The position numbers and the translations under genes were made by a program. From contig NZ_JAPKFL010000006.1 of NCBI RefSeq assembly GCF_026262575.1, forward strand, positions 62,001-126,000: 64,000 nt of DNA. The letters run 5' to 3'. This document shows positions 1-8,989 of the stretch, in pieces. The DNA is from Streptomyces marinisediminis. GTDB lineage: Bacteria > Actinomycetota > Actinomycetes > Streptomycetales > Streptomycetaceae. Every line of letters starts with the position of its first letter. Within the stretch, counting starts at the first letter, position 1. The notes under the pieces are model-generated. The model saw nothing but the letters and a program-made list of their open reading frames with translations. It was not told the DNA's origin and made no database searches.

Positions 1-2361
1 GAGGTGGCCCGCGTACTGGGTGTCGAACCGCTGCTCGTCGGCGAGCGCCTTGTCGATGACCACCAGCCGCCGGAAGTCCGCGTACCGCTGGGCCGACAGA
101 TGGGTGGGCAGCCAGGCGACGGTCCGGGACGGCTCGCCCTGCTGCTCGCGCAACGTGCGCATCCGCTGAACGTCGTCGACCGGGCCGTAGTGGCCCTCCT
201 CGAACGGCAGGTCCACCACGAGCCGCCAACGACCCTCGACCTGCGGCGTCAGATCGTGGTCGGCCAGCTCCTCACGGTCCGCGACGTTGCCGAACACCAC
301 CTCGACGGTGCGCTGCGTGCCGCGCCACACGAAGTTCAGCTCGTCCACCAACGAGCCGGTGTCGACGCCCAGTTCCCGCGAGAGCAGCCGCTTGCCGAGC
401 GCGGCGCGGTTGGCGGGGTTGTCGTTGACGTTGGCGTTGGCGATCACCGAGTCGACGTCGATCCCCGACAGCTCAAGACGCACGCCCGGGTTGGCGTCGG
501 TGCCGGTCTCCTTGATCTCGGGGAAGCGCCCCGCCCACTCGGCGACCTTGTTCTTCAGGATGCCGTACTCGCGCCCGGGGATGGGGGCCACGACCGAGCC
601 GTAGTTGAGCGCGGACAGTCGCCGGATCGTGAGGTCGGACAGCGCGGGGACGCTGGGCGCCAGCGCGGACAGCAGCAGCGTGCCGATGATCCGGTTGTCG
701 CCGGTGAACGTCGTCAGCCGTCCGCGCAGGTCGTCGTCGGCGACGCTGTCCGGGCGGTGCGCGAACTGCTCCACGTCCTCCTCGGAGAGGTTGTACGTGG
801 CCAGCAGGTAGGGGCGCAGCTTGGTCCGGTACAGCTTGTCGGCTGCCTCGAAGACGACCTTCAGACTGTCCGAGAACGGCTTGTCGCCGCCGGCCGTGAT
901 GAGCGGGTACAGGTCTCCGACCGGGATCAGGTCGCCGAGCCGCAGGTGGTCGCGGTGGTCGGCCAGGAGCTGGCCCATCAGCTTCATGCCGGTGCGGTTG
1001 CGCTGGAGCGCCGAGGACACGTGGACGAGGGTGTCCATGAACGCCGGCGAGAACGGGTACGTCAGCCGGAAGCTGTCCTCGTCCGCGCCGACGCCGTCCG
1101 CCGAGCGTCCGGAGCCGAGCAGCGTGTCCCACACCTCCTGGCGGACCTTGCGGGTCTTGGCGAACTCCGCCTCGACCAGCGCCGCGGCCTCGGCGTCCTT
1201 CGCGCGCAGCAGCCGGGCGTGCGCGATCTGCGGCAGGTTGCGGTCCTCCAGCGTGATCTTGTCGAACCGGCCCTGGGCCAGGTTCAGCGTGTCCTGGATG
1301 GACGCCTCCGCCGCGCCGGACACCTCCTCACCGACCAGTTCGCGCAGGTCCCGCTGGCGGGCGATGAACGACACCACCGGGATCGCCCGGCGTGCGTCGC
1401 CGCCCTCCACGAAGTTCGTGATCTTGCTGGCCTCGCGGGCGACGAACCTCTGGTCGTGGATGAGGGTGGCCAGCCACAGGATCAGCTCGTCCAGGAACAG
1501 GATCAGCCCGTCGTAGCCCAGCGACCTGGCGTGCTCCGCGATGACCGACAGACCCGCGTCCAGCGAGACGAACCCGTGCTCGTCCTCGGCCGCGCCCCGC
1601 GCGAAGCCGGTGAGCAGGTTGGCGCCCGCGTCCTGCACCAGCCGCGCGCGCAGCTCGGCCGGCGTGGCCGGGCTGACCAGGTTGAGCGCCTGGCCGGAGT
1701 CGTGCACCTCCTCGGCGGCCAGCGCCGTGTCCAGCAGCTCGGGCGTCCACGCGAACGACTCGCCCCACTCGTCGTCCTCGGCACCGCCCGGTCCTTCCGC
1801 CGAGGCCAGCCCCGCGATCACCGCCTGGTCGCCCATGCGTGTCCGCAGGCCCCGGATGTCCTGGAACAGCGCGTCCGTCCGGTACACCTGCGGTGTCGGC
1901 GCGTCAGGGTGCAGCTTCCTCACGTGGCTGACGTAGCCGCCCAGGACCCGCTGCTCCAGTGCCTTGGCGCCCAGCATGTGGTACGGCACGAGCAGGAACC
2001 GCTTGCCGTCGGTGCCCAGCCACTCGTGCTTGGTCAGCACCGGGTCGAAGGCGGTGCGGGACCGGGCCGCCGGGCTGCCGCTGAGCAGCGCGTGCAGCAC
2101 GGCCATGAAGTGCGACTTACCCGAACCGAACGAGCCGTGCAGGTACGCGGCCTTCGACGTCCGTCCGTCCACGGCGGCCTTGATCAGCCCCAGGGCCTCG
2201 TCGAAGTTCTCCAGCAGCCGCTCGGTGACCACGTAGTCCCGCAGCGCGTGCTCGGCCCCCTCGTCCGTCGTCGCCTCCGAGAGCTGGAGGACGAAGTCCG
2301 AGGTGGAGATGGACTCCTTGATGTCGATGACATCCCGGAGCAGGGGCCGCTGCTGTGCCAT
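1..2361 (-). CDS. pglY: PglY, BREX type 2 P-loop ATPase (3' end beyond the window)
   Basis: Partial gene: the first 787 codons are present and the frame is still open at base 1. The start is the ATG at 2361, behind a GGAGGG stretch. A Walker A motif (GSFGSGKSH) lies at residues 76-84. Further in are LILFLDELILW, which looks like Walker B, and PVVSFIARQRDL, both typical of the BrxC/PglY family. In BREX-2 (the Pgl system of S. coelicolor) PglY is the large cytoplasmic ATPase needed with PglW, PglX and PglZ to block phage growth. PglZ, the alkaline-phosphatase-fold partner, normally follows pglY and would lie left of this window. PglX and PglW lie on the same strand but 34 kb away. Family call is confident; the C-terminal part cannot be judged. 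Confidence 0.9.
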   Translation of the reverse strand, partial: MAQQRPLLRDVIDIKESISTSDFVLQLSEATTDEGAEHALRDYVVTERLLENFDEALGLIKAAVDGRTSKAAYLHGSFGSGKSHFMAVLHALLSGSPAARSRTAFDPVLTKHEWLGTDGKRFLLVPYHMLGAKALEQRVLGGYVSHVRKLHPDAPTPQVYRTDALFQDIRGLRTRMGDQAVIAGLASAEGPGGAEDDEWGESFAWTPELLDTALAAEEVHDSGQALNLVSPATPAELRARLVQDAGANLLTGFARGAAEDEHGFVSLDAGLSVIAEHARSLGYDGLILFLDELILWLATLIHDQRFVAREASKITNFVEGGDARRAIPVVSFIARQRDLRELVGEEVSGAAEASIQDTLNLAQGRFDKITLEDRNLPQIAHARLLRAKDAEAAALVEAEFAKTRKVRQEVWDTLLGSGRSADGVGADEDSFRLTYPFSPAFMDTLVHVSSALQRNRTGMKLMGQLLADHRDHLRLGDLIPVGDLYPLITAGGDKPFSDSLKVVFEAADKLYRTKLRPYLLATYNLSEEDVEQFAHRPDSVADDDLRGRLTTFTGDNRIIGTLLLSALAPSVPALSDLTIRRLSALNYGSVVAPIPGREYGILKNKVAEWAGRFPEIKETGTDANPGVRLELSGIDVDSVIANANVNDNPANRAALGKRLLSRELGVDTGSLVDELNFVWRGTQRTVEVVFGNVADREELADHDLTPQVEGRWRLVVDLPFEEGHYGPVDDVQRMRTLREQQGEPSRTVAWLPTHLSAQRYADFRRLVVIDKALADEQRFDTQYAGHL

Positions 2362-2645
2362 GCCGGGTCTCGCCCTCCCTCTCGACGCGGACGCGCCCAC
2401 CGCGCCGCGCCGACCGTCGCTTCCGTACCGGTCCGTGGTGCTCGGGACATTCTCCGCCACGCACGCCCCACCCGTGCGGTGGTGCGCCGACCCGACCACG
2501 CACGCCCAGCATGTCACCCACCGCCGACAGCGGACACGCCGACGGTGACCGACGAGCGAGACCACCTCGACCCGTCTCGCTCCTGCGGGGGCGCACCCGG
2601 CCTCCCGGACTGCGCGTTCGCGCAGCGCAGCCACCCACCCGCAGG

Positions 2646-3037
2646 TCAGGGCCGGCGGGTGAAGGAGAACAGCCGGTCGACCTCGTGGAGGCCGGCCCGG
2701 TCGTAGAGGCGTTGGCCGCGGTCCGATCCCGCTCCGGGTCACCCGGTGCGGCGTCGTCGACGTAGAGGAGCACCTCGCCCGCGCCCAGTCGGGCCAGCAG
2801 CTCCAGCGAGGAGCCCAGCAAACCCGTCCCGAGCCCGCGTCCGCGTGCGGTGGGGGCGACGCTGATCCACCACAGCACCCCGATCCCTGCTTCCGGCCGG
2901 CCGACGGTGGCCTCCGCCACCACCTCGCCGTCCTCACGCGCCTGAAGCTGCTTCTCGAGCGGATCTGCGCAGTTGCTCAAGATTGAAGCATCACCCTTGA
3001 TATGTGAAATGTCACCCGCCATATTGTTCCCTGTCAT
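2646..3037 (-). pseudogene. Truncated, frameshifted GNAT acetyltransferase
   Basis: Reading from 3037, residues about 30-90 look like the acetyl-CoA-binding half of a GNAT acetyltransferase: WWISVAPTARGRGLGTGLL carries the RxxGxG motif, followed by VLLYVDDAAPGDPERDRTAAN. The frame then leaves the family pattern. In the next frame the sequence continues as LYDRAGLHEVDRLFSF and stops at 2646-2648. One base appears to be missing from a CCC run in the AAN-A-LYDRAG stretch, near 2700. The N-terminal half of a normal GNAT is also absent, and the first 25 residues do not look like the family. I read it as a broken remnant between pglY and the protease island. A single sequencing error could explain the frameshift but not the truncation. 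Confidence 0.6.
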
Positions 3038-3120
3038 GCTCCTGACGCCGGATGTTCACAGGGGCGCCGCGTGGGGCGTCCACTGCATCCGGTGCTCGCT
3101 CCATCACACGGAGGTGCTCG

Positions 3121-4350
3121 ATGCACGGTGCTTCACTACGCTTGTCGGGGGCCGTGTGGGCGGCTTTGGCCGCTCTCATCGCCGCGATCCTTCTCGCTCC
3201 GCCGGTTTCGGCGGGTGAGGCGGGCCGGGCCGAACCGCGCCTGGACGCCCAGCAGATGGCCGCAGCGACCCAGCTGGCCGAGGACTACGGCGTCCCGGCC
3301 GAAGAAGGGCAGCGGCGCATAGCGCGACAGGACGAGCAGGCCGCTCTCGCCACCAAGCTGCGCAAGAGGCTGGGGGCGCGTTTCGGCGGGGCGTGGGTGG
3401 ACCACGACCGAGGCGGCAAGCTGGTCGTCGCGGTGACCGGGAAGTCGGCGGTGCCGACGGTCAACGCTCTCGTCTCGAAGGAGGCGGCGGCCGAGGCCGT
3501 GGTCGTCCGGCGTGGCATGGGCGAACTGCGGAAGATGTCGGAACAGCTGAGCAAGCGGATCGCCAAGGCCAACAAGGGCGCCAAGTACGGCCTGCAATCC
3601 GCGGTCATGACCGAGAAGAACGTGCTGCGACTGGACCTTCCGCAGGGGAGGAAGCTCACGAGCGAGCAGCAGCGGACCGTGCGCTGGGCCGAGGGCGAGT
3701 TCGGGGACGCACTGGTCGTCGACACCTACCAGCACGCCTCCAAGCCGCTGTACTGCGGCGGGCAGTACTCCTGTGACCCGCCGCTGCGCTCGGGGCTGGC
3801 CATCTACGGCGGCAACACCCGCTGCACCAGCGCCTTCATGGCCTACGCCGGGTCCAGCTCCTACATGCTGACCGCCGGGCACTGCACCGAGGCCGCCTCC
3901 TACTGGGAGGTCCCGACCTACAGCTACGGCTACCAGGGGGTGGGTAGCACCGCTTCCTACCACTTCGGCTACTACGGTGACTACGCCGCCGTGCGGATCA
4001 GCGATCCTGCCTTCTGGCAGCCGCGGGGGTGGGTTTACACCACCCAGCCCGTCCGGAGCTGGGACTACGACTACGTGGGCCAGTACGTGTGCAAGCAGGG
4101 CTCCACCACCGGCTACACCTGCGGGCAGATCACCGACACCAACGCCACCGTCCACTACCCCGGCCGCACCCTGACCGGGATGACCTGGAGCACCGCGTGC
4201 GTGGCGCCGGGCGACAGCGGTAGCGGTGTCTACAGCGGATCCACCGCGCACGGCATCCTCAGCGGCGGCCCGAACAGCGGCTGCGGCATGATCCACGAGC
4301 CCATCAGCCGCGCTCTCTCCTCTCTGGGAGTCACACTCCTGGCCGGCTGA
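3121..4350 (+). CDS. Secreted S1 (chymotrypsin-fold) serine protease with propeptide
   Basis: 409 residues. The ATG at 3121 is preferred over earlier in-frame starts because GGAGG sits just upstream and a clear signal peptide begins there (basic start, long hydrophobic stretch ending PPVSAG). Residues about 40-200 are a propeptide of the alpha-lytic/streptogrisin kind. The mature domain has the catalytic triad in order: His254 in TAGHC, Asp287 in GDYAAV and Ser366 in GDSGSG, plus paired cysteines expected for this family. It is an extracellular protease (family S1, subfamily as in streptogrisins) activated by loss of its propeptide. It lies just before a collagenase on the same strand, 267 bases apart, so the pair probably digests structural protein outside the cell. 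Substrate preference is not readable from the sequence. Confidence 0.92.
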   Translation: MHGASLRLSGAVWAALAALIAAILLAPPVSAGEAGRAEPRLDAQQMAAATQLAEDYGVPAEEGQRRIARQDEQAALATKLRKRLGARFGGAWVDHDRGGKLVVAVTGKSAVPTVNALVSKEAAAEAVVVRRGMGELRKMSEQLSKRIAKANKGAKYGLQSAVMTEKNVLRLDLPQGRKLTSEQQRTVRWAEGEFGDALVVDTYQHASKPLYCGGQYSCDPPLRSGLAIYGGNTRCTSAFMAYAGSSSYMLTAGHCTEAASYWEVPTYSYGYQGVGSTASYHFGYYGDYAAVRISDPAFWQPRGWVYTTQPVRSWDYDYVGQYVCKQGSTTGYTCGQITDTNATVHYPGRTLTGMTWSTACVAPGDSGSGVYSGSTAHGILSGGPNSGCGMIHEPISRALSSLGVTLLAG

Positions 4351-4617
4351 CCGGGTAGGAGCCACCGCGCTCGGTGCAGGGGGAGCGCGGCGGCCACTCG
4401 CCGGACGCGCCGAACCCCGGGCGCGCTACCCGTCCTCTCGGCTTCGGATCCTTCCCACCCGAAAGCGAAGCGCAATATCACCCGTTACATAGCACAGGTG
4501 TGTACATGACAATCCTGGGGAGTGCGCCTTCTCCGCTACTCCTCCAGGGCCCGTCGTGTGGACACTCCACCCGGCCGTGCCCCTCGTACGGCCCTTTCCT
4601 CCCGCTGGAGGCAGCGA

Positions 4618-7224
4618 GTGAGAACAGAAGATGTCCGACTCCCTTTCGCGAGGCTGAGTGTGCTGATCCTGGCGCTGTGCCTCGGGATCGGGATGCTCGC
4701 CGCTCCGGGACACGCCGCCCCGAGCCGCGCGGATGAGAAGCCGGCTGAGCAGCAGGCTCCCAAGGACGTCCCCCCGCAGGCGTCGGCACAGACAGCGGTG
4801 AGCGACGATCCCGAGCACGTGCGCCACGAGCCGCTGAAGGTCGAGGACCGTGCTCCGCTGCCCTCGACGAAGGACGCGCTGCGCCGGGACTACGACGACC
4901 CCGCCTCCCCCGCGCCGCGGCAGAGACCGTCCATGCAGGCGGCCCCGGAGAACGAGACCGCCAAGAAGGGGAAAGCCTCGACGGCGGCGGTGCCCGGGTG
5001 CAGCACAGGTGACTTCACCGGCCGTACCGGCAGCGCCCTGGTGCGGCAGATCAAGGGGTCCACGACCGAGTGCGTCAACACCCTGTTCGGGCTCACCGGT
5101 GGCGACGCCTACCAGGCGTTCCGCGAGGCGCAGATGACCAGTGTCGCCTACGCGCTGCGCGACGGTTCCGCCTCCTACCCCGGCGACAGCAGCACCGGGG
5201 TGGCGCAGCTCGTGCTCTACCTGCGCGCCGGCTACTACGTGCACTGGTACCACGAGGCCGACACCGGCCCCTACGGCCCGACGCTGCGCACCGCCATCCG
5301 CGCGGGCCTCGACGCGTTCTTCGCCGCCCCCCGCTCCCGCGACGTCACCGACGCCAACGGCGAAGTGCTCGCCGAGGCCGTCACCCTGATCGACAGCGCC
5401 GAGGAGAACGCCCGTTACCTGTACGTCGTCAAGCGCCTGTTGAACGCCTACGGCAGCTCCTACAACTCCTCCCGGTGGATGCTGACCGCGGTCAACAACG
5501 TCTACACCGTCCTCTTCCGCGGTCACCAGGTGCCCGCCTTCGTCGCCGCGGTGTCCTCCGACCGCAGCGTCCTGGACGCGCTGTACAACTTCGCCTCATC
5601 CCACAAGAACCTCCTGGGCACCGAGCAGAGCTACCTGGCTTCCAACGCCGGACGCGAGCACGCCCGGTTCCTGCAGCACGCCTCGATGCGCAGTACGGTC
5701 CGGCCGCAGGCGGCTGGGCTGCTCAACCAGAGCTCCATCAAGGGGGACACCGCCCCACTGTGGGTCGGCATCGCCGAGATGACCGACAGCTACGACAAGG
5801 CCAACTGCGGCTACTACGGCACCTGCGACCTCCAGCAACGCCTGATAGCCGACGTCCTGGTGATCAACCACACCTGCAGCGCCAGTCTCCGCATCCGCGC
5901 CCAGCAGATGACCTCGGCGCAGCTGGCGGACACCTGCCGCAGCCTGGCCGACCAGGACGCGTACTTCCACAGCATCGCCAAGGACAGCGGCCCGGTCGCC
6001 GGCGACCGCAACACCAGCCTCGAGGTGGTCGCCTACGACAGCAGCACCGACTACCGGACCTACGCCGGAGCGACCTGGGGCATCGACACCAACAACGGCG
6101 GCATGTACCTGGAGGGCGACCCCTCCGCCGCCGGCAACCAGGCCCGCTTCATCGCCTACGAGGCCGAGTGGGCGCGGCCCTCCTTCGAGATCTGGAACCT
6201 CAACCACGAGTACACGCACTACCTCGACGGCCGCTTCAACCTGCACGGCGGCTTCGCCGACAACATCGCCACCCCCACCATCTGGTGGATCGAAGGCTTC
6301 GCCGAGTACGTCTCCTACTCCTACCGCAACCTGCGCTACGACGCGGCCATCACCGAGGCCGGCAAACGCACCTACGCGCTGAGCACCCTGTTCGACACCA
6401 CCTACAGCCACGACACCACGCGCGTCTACCGGTGGGGCTACCTCGCCGTGCGGTACATGCTCCAGTCCCACCGGGCTGAGATGGACACCGTCCTGGGCTA
6501 CTACCGCGCCGGCAACTGGAGCGCGGCCCGCTCCTACCTCACCGGCAGCATCGGCACCCGCTACAACAGCGACTGGTACAGCTGGCTGTCGCGGTGTGCG
6601 GCCGGCGACTGCGGCGGCTCCACCAGCCCGCCCGGCAACCAGGCGCCCAGCGCGGCCTTCACCGTAGCCGTCAGCGGCCTGACGGCGAACCTCACCGATC
6701 GCTCCACGGACTCCGACGGCACCATCGCCGCACGCTCGTGGGACTTCGGTGACGGCACCACCTCCACCGCCGCCAACCCCTCCAGGACCTACGCGGCGGC
6801 GGGCACCTACACCGTGAAGCTGACCGTCACCGACGACAAGGGCGCCACCAGCACCGCCACCCAGAGCATCGCCGTCGGCGGTGCGGACACCACTCCCGAG
6901 TGCACCGGCGGCGACACCCGGGAACTCGACCGCAACTGCAAGCGCAGCAACCTGTCCGCGACCGCCGGGAACTACGCCTACCTCTACGTCTACCTCCCCG
7001 CCGGCACCCAGCAACTGAAGATCACCTCGTCCGGCGGGACCGGCAACGCCGACCTCTACTACAGCAACAGCACCTGGGCGACCACCACCACCCACACCAG
7101 CCGCTCCACGGGCGCGGGCAACGGCGAGACGCTCACCATCACCAACCCGGCAGCCGGCTGGCACTACGTCAGCCTGGCCGCCGCGGAGGACTTCGCCGGG
7201 GCGACCGTCAAGACCGAGTACTGA
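4618..7224 (+). CDS. Secreted M9 family collagenase with PKD and pre-peptidase C-terminal domains
   Basis: 868 residues from the GTG at 4618, chosen because GGAGG lies 6 bases upstream and a signal peptide follows (LSVLILALCLGIGMLAAPGHAA). The M9 collagenase module covers roughly residues 130-660. It holds the zinc site HEYTH at 530-534 and the downstream Glu in WIEGFAEY near 559. A PKD domain follows (about 680-765, SWDFGDGTTS and GTYTVKLTV), then a PPC-type beta domain (about 775-868), both common collagen-binding or stability modules in bacterial collagenases. It should cleave native collagen outside the cell. The hydroxyproline catabolic genes directly downstream fit this role well. Start and family are well supported; the exact collagen type cannot be inferred. 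Confidence 0.95.
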   Translation: MRTEDVRLPFARLSVLILALCLGIGMLAAPGHAAPSRADEKPAEQQAPKDVPPQASAQTAVSDDPEHVRHEPLKVEDRAPLPSTKDALRRDYDDPASPAPRQRPSMQAAPENETAKKGKASTAAVPGCSTGDFTGRTGSALVRQIKGSTTECVNTLFGLTGGDAYQAFREAQMTSVAYALRDGSASYPGDSSTGVAQLVLYLRAGYYVHWYHEADTGPYGPTLRTAIRAGLDAFFAAPRSRDVTDANGEVLAEAVTLIDSAEENARYLYVVKRLLNAYGSSYNSSRWMLTAVNNVYTVLFRGHQVPAFVAAVSSDRSVLDALYNFASSHKNLLGTEQSYLASNAGREHARFLQHASMRSTVRPQAAGLLNQSSIKGDTAPLWVGIAEMTDSYDKANCGYYGTCDLQQRLIADVLVINHTCSASLRIRAQQMTSAQLADTCRSLADQDAYFHSIAKDSGPVAGDRNTSLEVVAYDSSTDYRTYAGATWGIDTNNGGMYLEGDPSAAGNQARFIAYEAEWARPSFEIWNLNHEYTHYLDGRFNLHGGFADNIATPTIWWIEGFAEYVSYSYRNLRYDAAITEAGKRTYALSTLFDTTYSHDTTRVYRWGYLAVRYMLQSHRAEMDTVLGYYRAGNWSAARSYLTGSIGTRYNSDWYSWLSRCAAGDCGGSTSPPGNQAPSAAFTVAVSGLTANLTDRSTDSDGTIAARSWDFGDGTTSTAANPSRTYAAAGTYTVKLTVTDDKGATSTATQSIAVGGADTTPECTGGDTRELDRNCKRSNLSATAGNYAYLYVYLPAGTQQLKITSSGGTGNADLYYSNSTWATTTTHTSRSTGAGNGETLTITNPAAGWHYVSLAAAEDFAGATVKTEY

Positions 7225-7345
7225 CCCCTTCGCCCCACCGACCGTCGCGGCGGAGCGGCGTCTTCCGTCGCCATACGACCCGACCGGTCCCGGTCCTGTC
7301 CAGGTAGCCGCTCGGGCAGTGCCGGCCCGCTCCACCCTCCAGCCG

Positions 7346-7385
7346 CCGGGGCGGGGCGCGAGGAACTCCTCGCGCCCCGCCCCGG
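7346..7385 (+). terminator. Strong hairpin after the collagenase gene
   Basis: A perfect 19-base inverted repeat (left arm CCGGGGCGGGGCGCGAGGA) with a 2-base centre lies about 120 bases after the collagenase stop and about 75 bases before the next start. No long T-run follows, as is usual for Streptomyces terminators. It would separate collagenase transcription from the hydroxyproline operon. Confidence 0.75.
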
Positions 7386-7438
7386 TCTGCGTGCCCTCCC
7401 GAAAGGTGGTCGACGCCTCCGGGCTACCCTCGAAGCAT

Positions 7439-7455
7439 GTGACATATTACTGTGG
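7439..7455 (+). promoter_or_regulatory. Candidate promoter/operator of the hydroxyproline operon
   Basis: The sequence GTGACATATTACTGTGG recurs in close form upstream of the gntR-type gene (GTGACATTGTACAGTGG at 13998-14014). The shared core is GTGACAT-N2-TAC-N-GTGG. The repeated GTGACA half-site suggests binding by the cluster's own GntR/FCD protein, overlapping the -10 region. The start codon at 7461 follows so closely, without a Shine-Dalgarno, that the transcript may be leaderless. Confidence 0.5.
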
Positions 7456-7460
7456 TGCCC

Positions 7461-8621
7461 ATGAGACAAACCGTCGATGCCGTCGTCATCGGAGCGGGAG
7501 TCGTCGGTGCGGCGTGCGCCTACTACGCCACCCGCGCCGGACTCGCCGTCGCCGTCGTCGACCGCGGCAGCCCGGCCGGTGGTACGACGGGGGCGGGGGA
7601 GGGGAACCTGCTGGTCTCGGACAAGCCCCCAGGCCCGGAGCTCGATCTCGCCCAGCTCTCCGCGGGCCTGTGGCGTGACCTGGCCGCCCGGCTGCCCGAG
7701 GGGATCGAGTACGAGGCCAAGGGCGGAGTCGTGGTGGCCGCGGACGACGCCGAGTGGTCCGCGCTGCGCCGCATGGCCGCCGGGCAGGCCGCGGCCGGTG
7801 TCGTGGCTCGCGAGGTGCCCGCCGACCGGCTGCCGGACCTCGAGCCGCACCTGGCCCCCGGCCTGGCCGGAGCCGTCCACTACCCCCAGGACGCCCAGGT
7901 CCAGCCCGCCCTCGCCGCCTCCCGCCTCCTGCACGCCGCGCGGACGTCGGGCGCCGCCCTCCACGTGCGGGAGGCGGTCACAGAGGTGCTGGTAACCCCC
8001 GCGGGGCGGATCGACGGCGTGCGCACCCCCCACCGCGAGCTGAAGGCCCCGGTGGTGGTCAACGCCGCCGGCACCTGGTCAGCACAGATCGCCGCCCTGG
8101 CCGGGACGGCCCTGCCGGTCATGCCACGCAAGGGCTTCGTCCTGGTGACCGAACCCCTGCCCCGCGTGGTGCGGCACAAGGTCTACGCCGCCGCCTACGT
8201 CGCCGACGTGGCCAGCGACTCCGCCTCCCTCCAGACTTCTCCCGTGGTCGAGGGCACACCGGCCGGCCCCGTACTGATCGGATCCAGCCGGGAACGGACC
8301 GGCTTCGACAGCACTCTGTCCACCGAGGCCGTGCGGCGCATGGCTGACAGCGCGGTGACCCTCTTCCCCGTCCTGGCCCAGGTCTCCGTTCTACGTGCCT
8401 ACCACGGCTTCCGGCCCTACCTCCCCGACCACCTCCCGGCAATCGGCGCCGACTCCCGCGTCCCCGGCCTCCACCACGCCTGTGGGCACGAGGGTGCGGG
8501 GATCGGGCTGGCACCGGCCACGGGGCTGCTGCTCGCCCAGGCCCTGACCGGGCAAGAGCCATCGCTGGACCTTGCCCCCTTCCGCCCTGACCGCTTCGAA
8601 CCCGAGGTCCAGCACGCATGA
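7461..8621 (+). CDS. FAD-dependent D-hydroxyproline dehydrogenase subunit (DadA/GlyOx-like)
   Basis: 386 residues from the ATG at 7461 (a GTG at 7452 is also in frame). The N-terminus has the FAD dinucleotide-binding motif VVIGAGVVGAACAYY, and the C-terminus has the CGHEGAGIGLAPATG segment typical of D-amino-acid oxidases of the DadA/sarcosine oxidase fold. It is followed, with a 4-base ATGA overlap, by a small 2Fe-2S protein and then a larger FAD/NAD-type protein. This three-part make-up is known for cis-4-hydroxy-D-proline dehydrogenases. Together they would oxidise cis-4-hydroxy-D-proline to 1-pyrroline-4-hydroxy-2-carboxylate. The substrate is inferred from the epimerase, DapA-family and aldehyde dehydrogenase genes in the same operon; D-proline or another cyclic imino acid remains possible. 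Confidence 0.82.
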   Translation: MRQTVDAVVIGAGVVGAACAYYATRAGLAVAVVDRGSPAGGTTGAGEGNLLVSDKPPGPELDLAQLSAGLWRDLAARLPEGIEYEAKGGVVVAADDAEWSALRRMAAGQAAAGVVAREVPADRLPDLEPHLAPGLAGAVHYPQDAQVQPALAASRLLHAARTSGAALHVREAVTEVLVTPAGRIDGVRTPHRELKAPVVVNAAGTWSAQIAALAGTALPVMPRKGFVLVTEPLPRVVRHKVYAAAYVADVASDSASLQTSPVVEGTPAGPVLIGSSRERTGFDSTLSTEAVRRMADSAVTLFPVLAQVSVLRAYHGFRPYLPDHLPAIGADSRVPGLHHACGHEGAGIGLAPATGLLLAQALTGQEPSLDLAPFRPDRFEPEVQHA

Positions 8622-8989
8622 GTACGCGGCACCGCACCGGCGACCACCGCACGCCGGCACCCCAGGGAAGTCCCATGTCACGCACTCCGGCCGGGCTGGT
8701 GCGGGCCGATTCTCAGTCCGCCATGGGCATCGACTACGACGGCAGGAAGCTTCCGGCGCTGCCGGGCCAGAGCATCGCCGCCGCCCTGTGGGCCGCAGGC
8801 ATCGTCTCCTGGCGCACCACCCGCCGCGGCGAGCGACCCCGCGGTGCCTTCTGCGGGATGGGGGTCTGCTTCGACTGTCTGATCACTGTCAACGGCCGGC
8901 CCAACCAGCGCGCGTGCCTGGTTCCGGCGCACGACGGCGACACCGTCACCCCCCAGGAAGGAGACGGCTATGCCGACCTCTCCTGCTGA
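8618..8989 (+). CDS. Small 2Fe-2S subunit of D-hydroxyproline dehydrogenase
   Basis: 123 residues, starting inside the stop of the preceding gene (ATGA). A second possible start at 8675 follows AGGGA. The cysteine pattern FCGMGVCFDC, with a later RAC, is the plant-type 2Fe-2S ligand set (C-x4-C-x2-C plus one more). This is the usual 'FAD-dependent oxidoreductase small subunit' that transfers electrons between the two flavin subunits in HcnABC-like and hydroxyproline dehydrogenase complexes. Its stop overlaps the next start by 20 bases, so all three subunits are probably translated in a coupled way. Cytoplasmic, no signal peptide. Confidence 0.85.
   Translation: MSTRHRTGDHRTPAPQGSPMSRTPAGLVRADSQSAMGIDYDGRKLPALPGQSIAAALWAAGIVSWRTTRRGERPRGAFCGMGVCFDCLITVNGRPNQRACLVPAHDGDTVTPQEGDGYADLSC

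Noticed and set aside
4..2706. 900-codon open frame on the plus strand
   Set aside because: It is antisense to pglY, is rich in Arg/Val/Gly with no family pattern, and results from high third-position GC.
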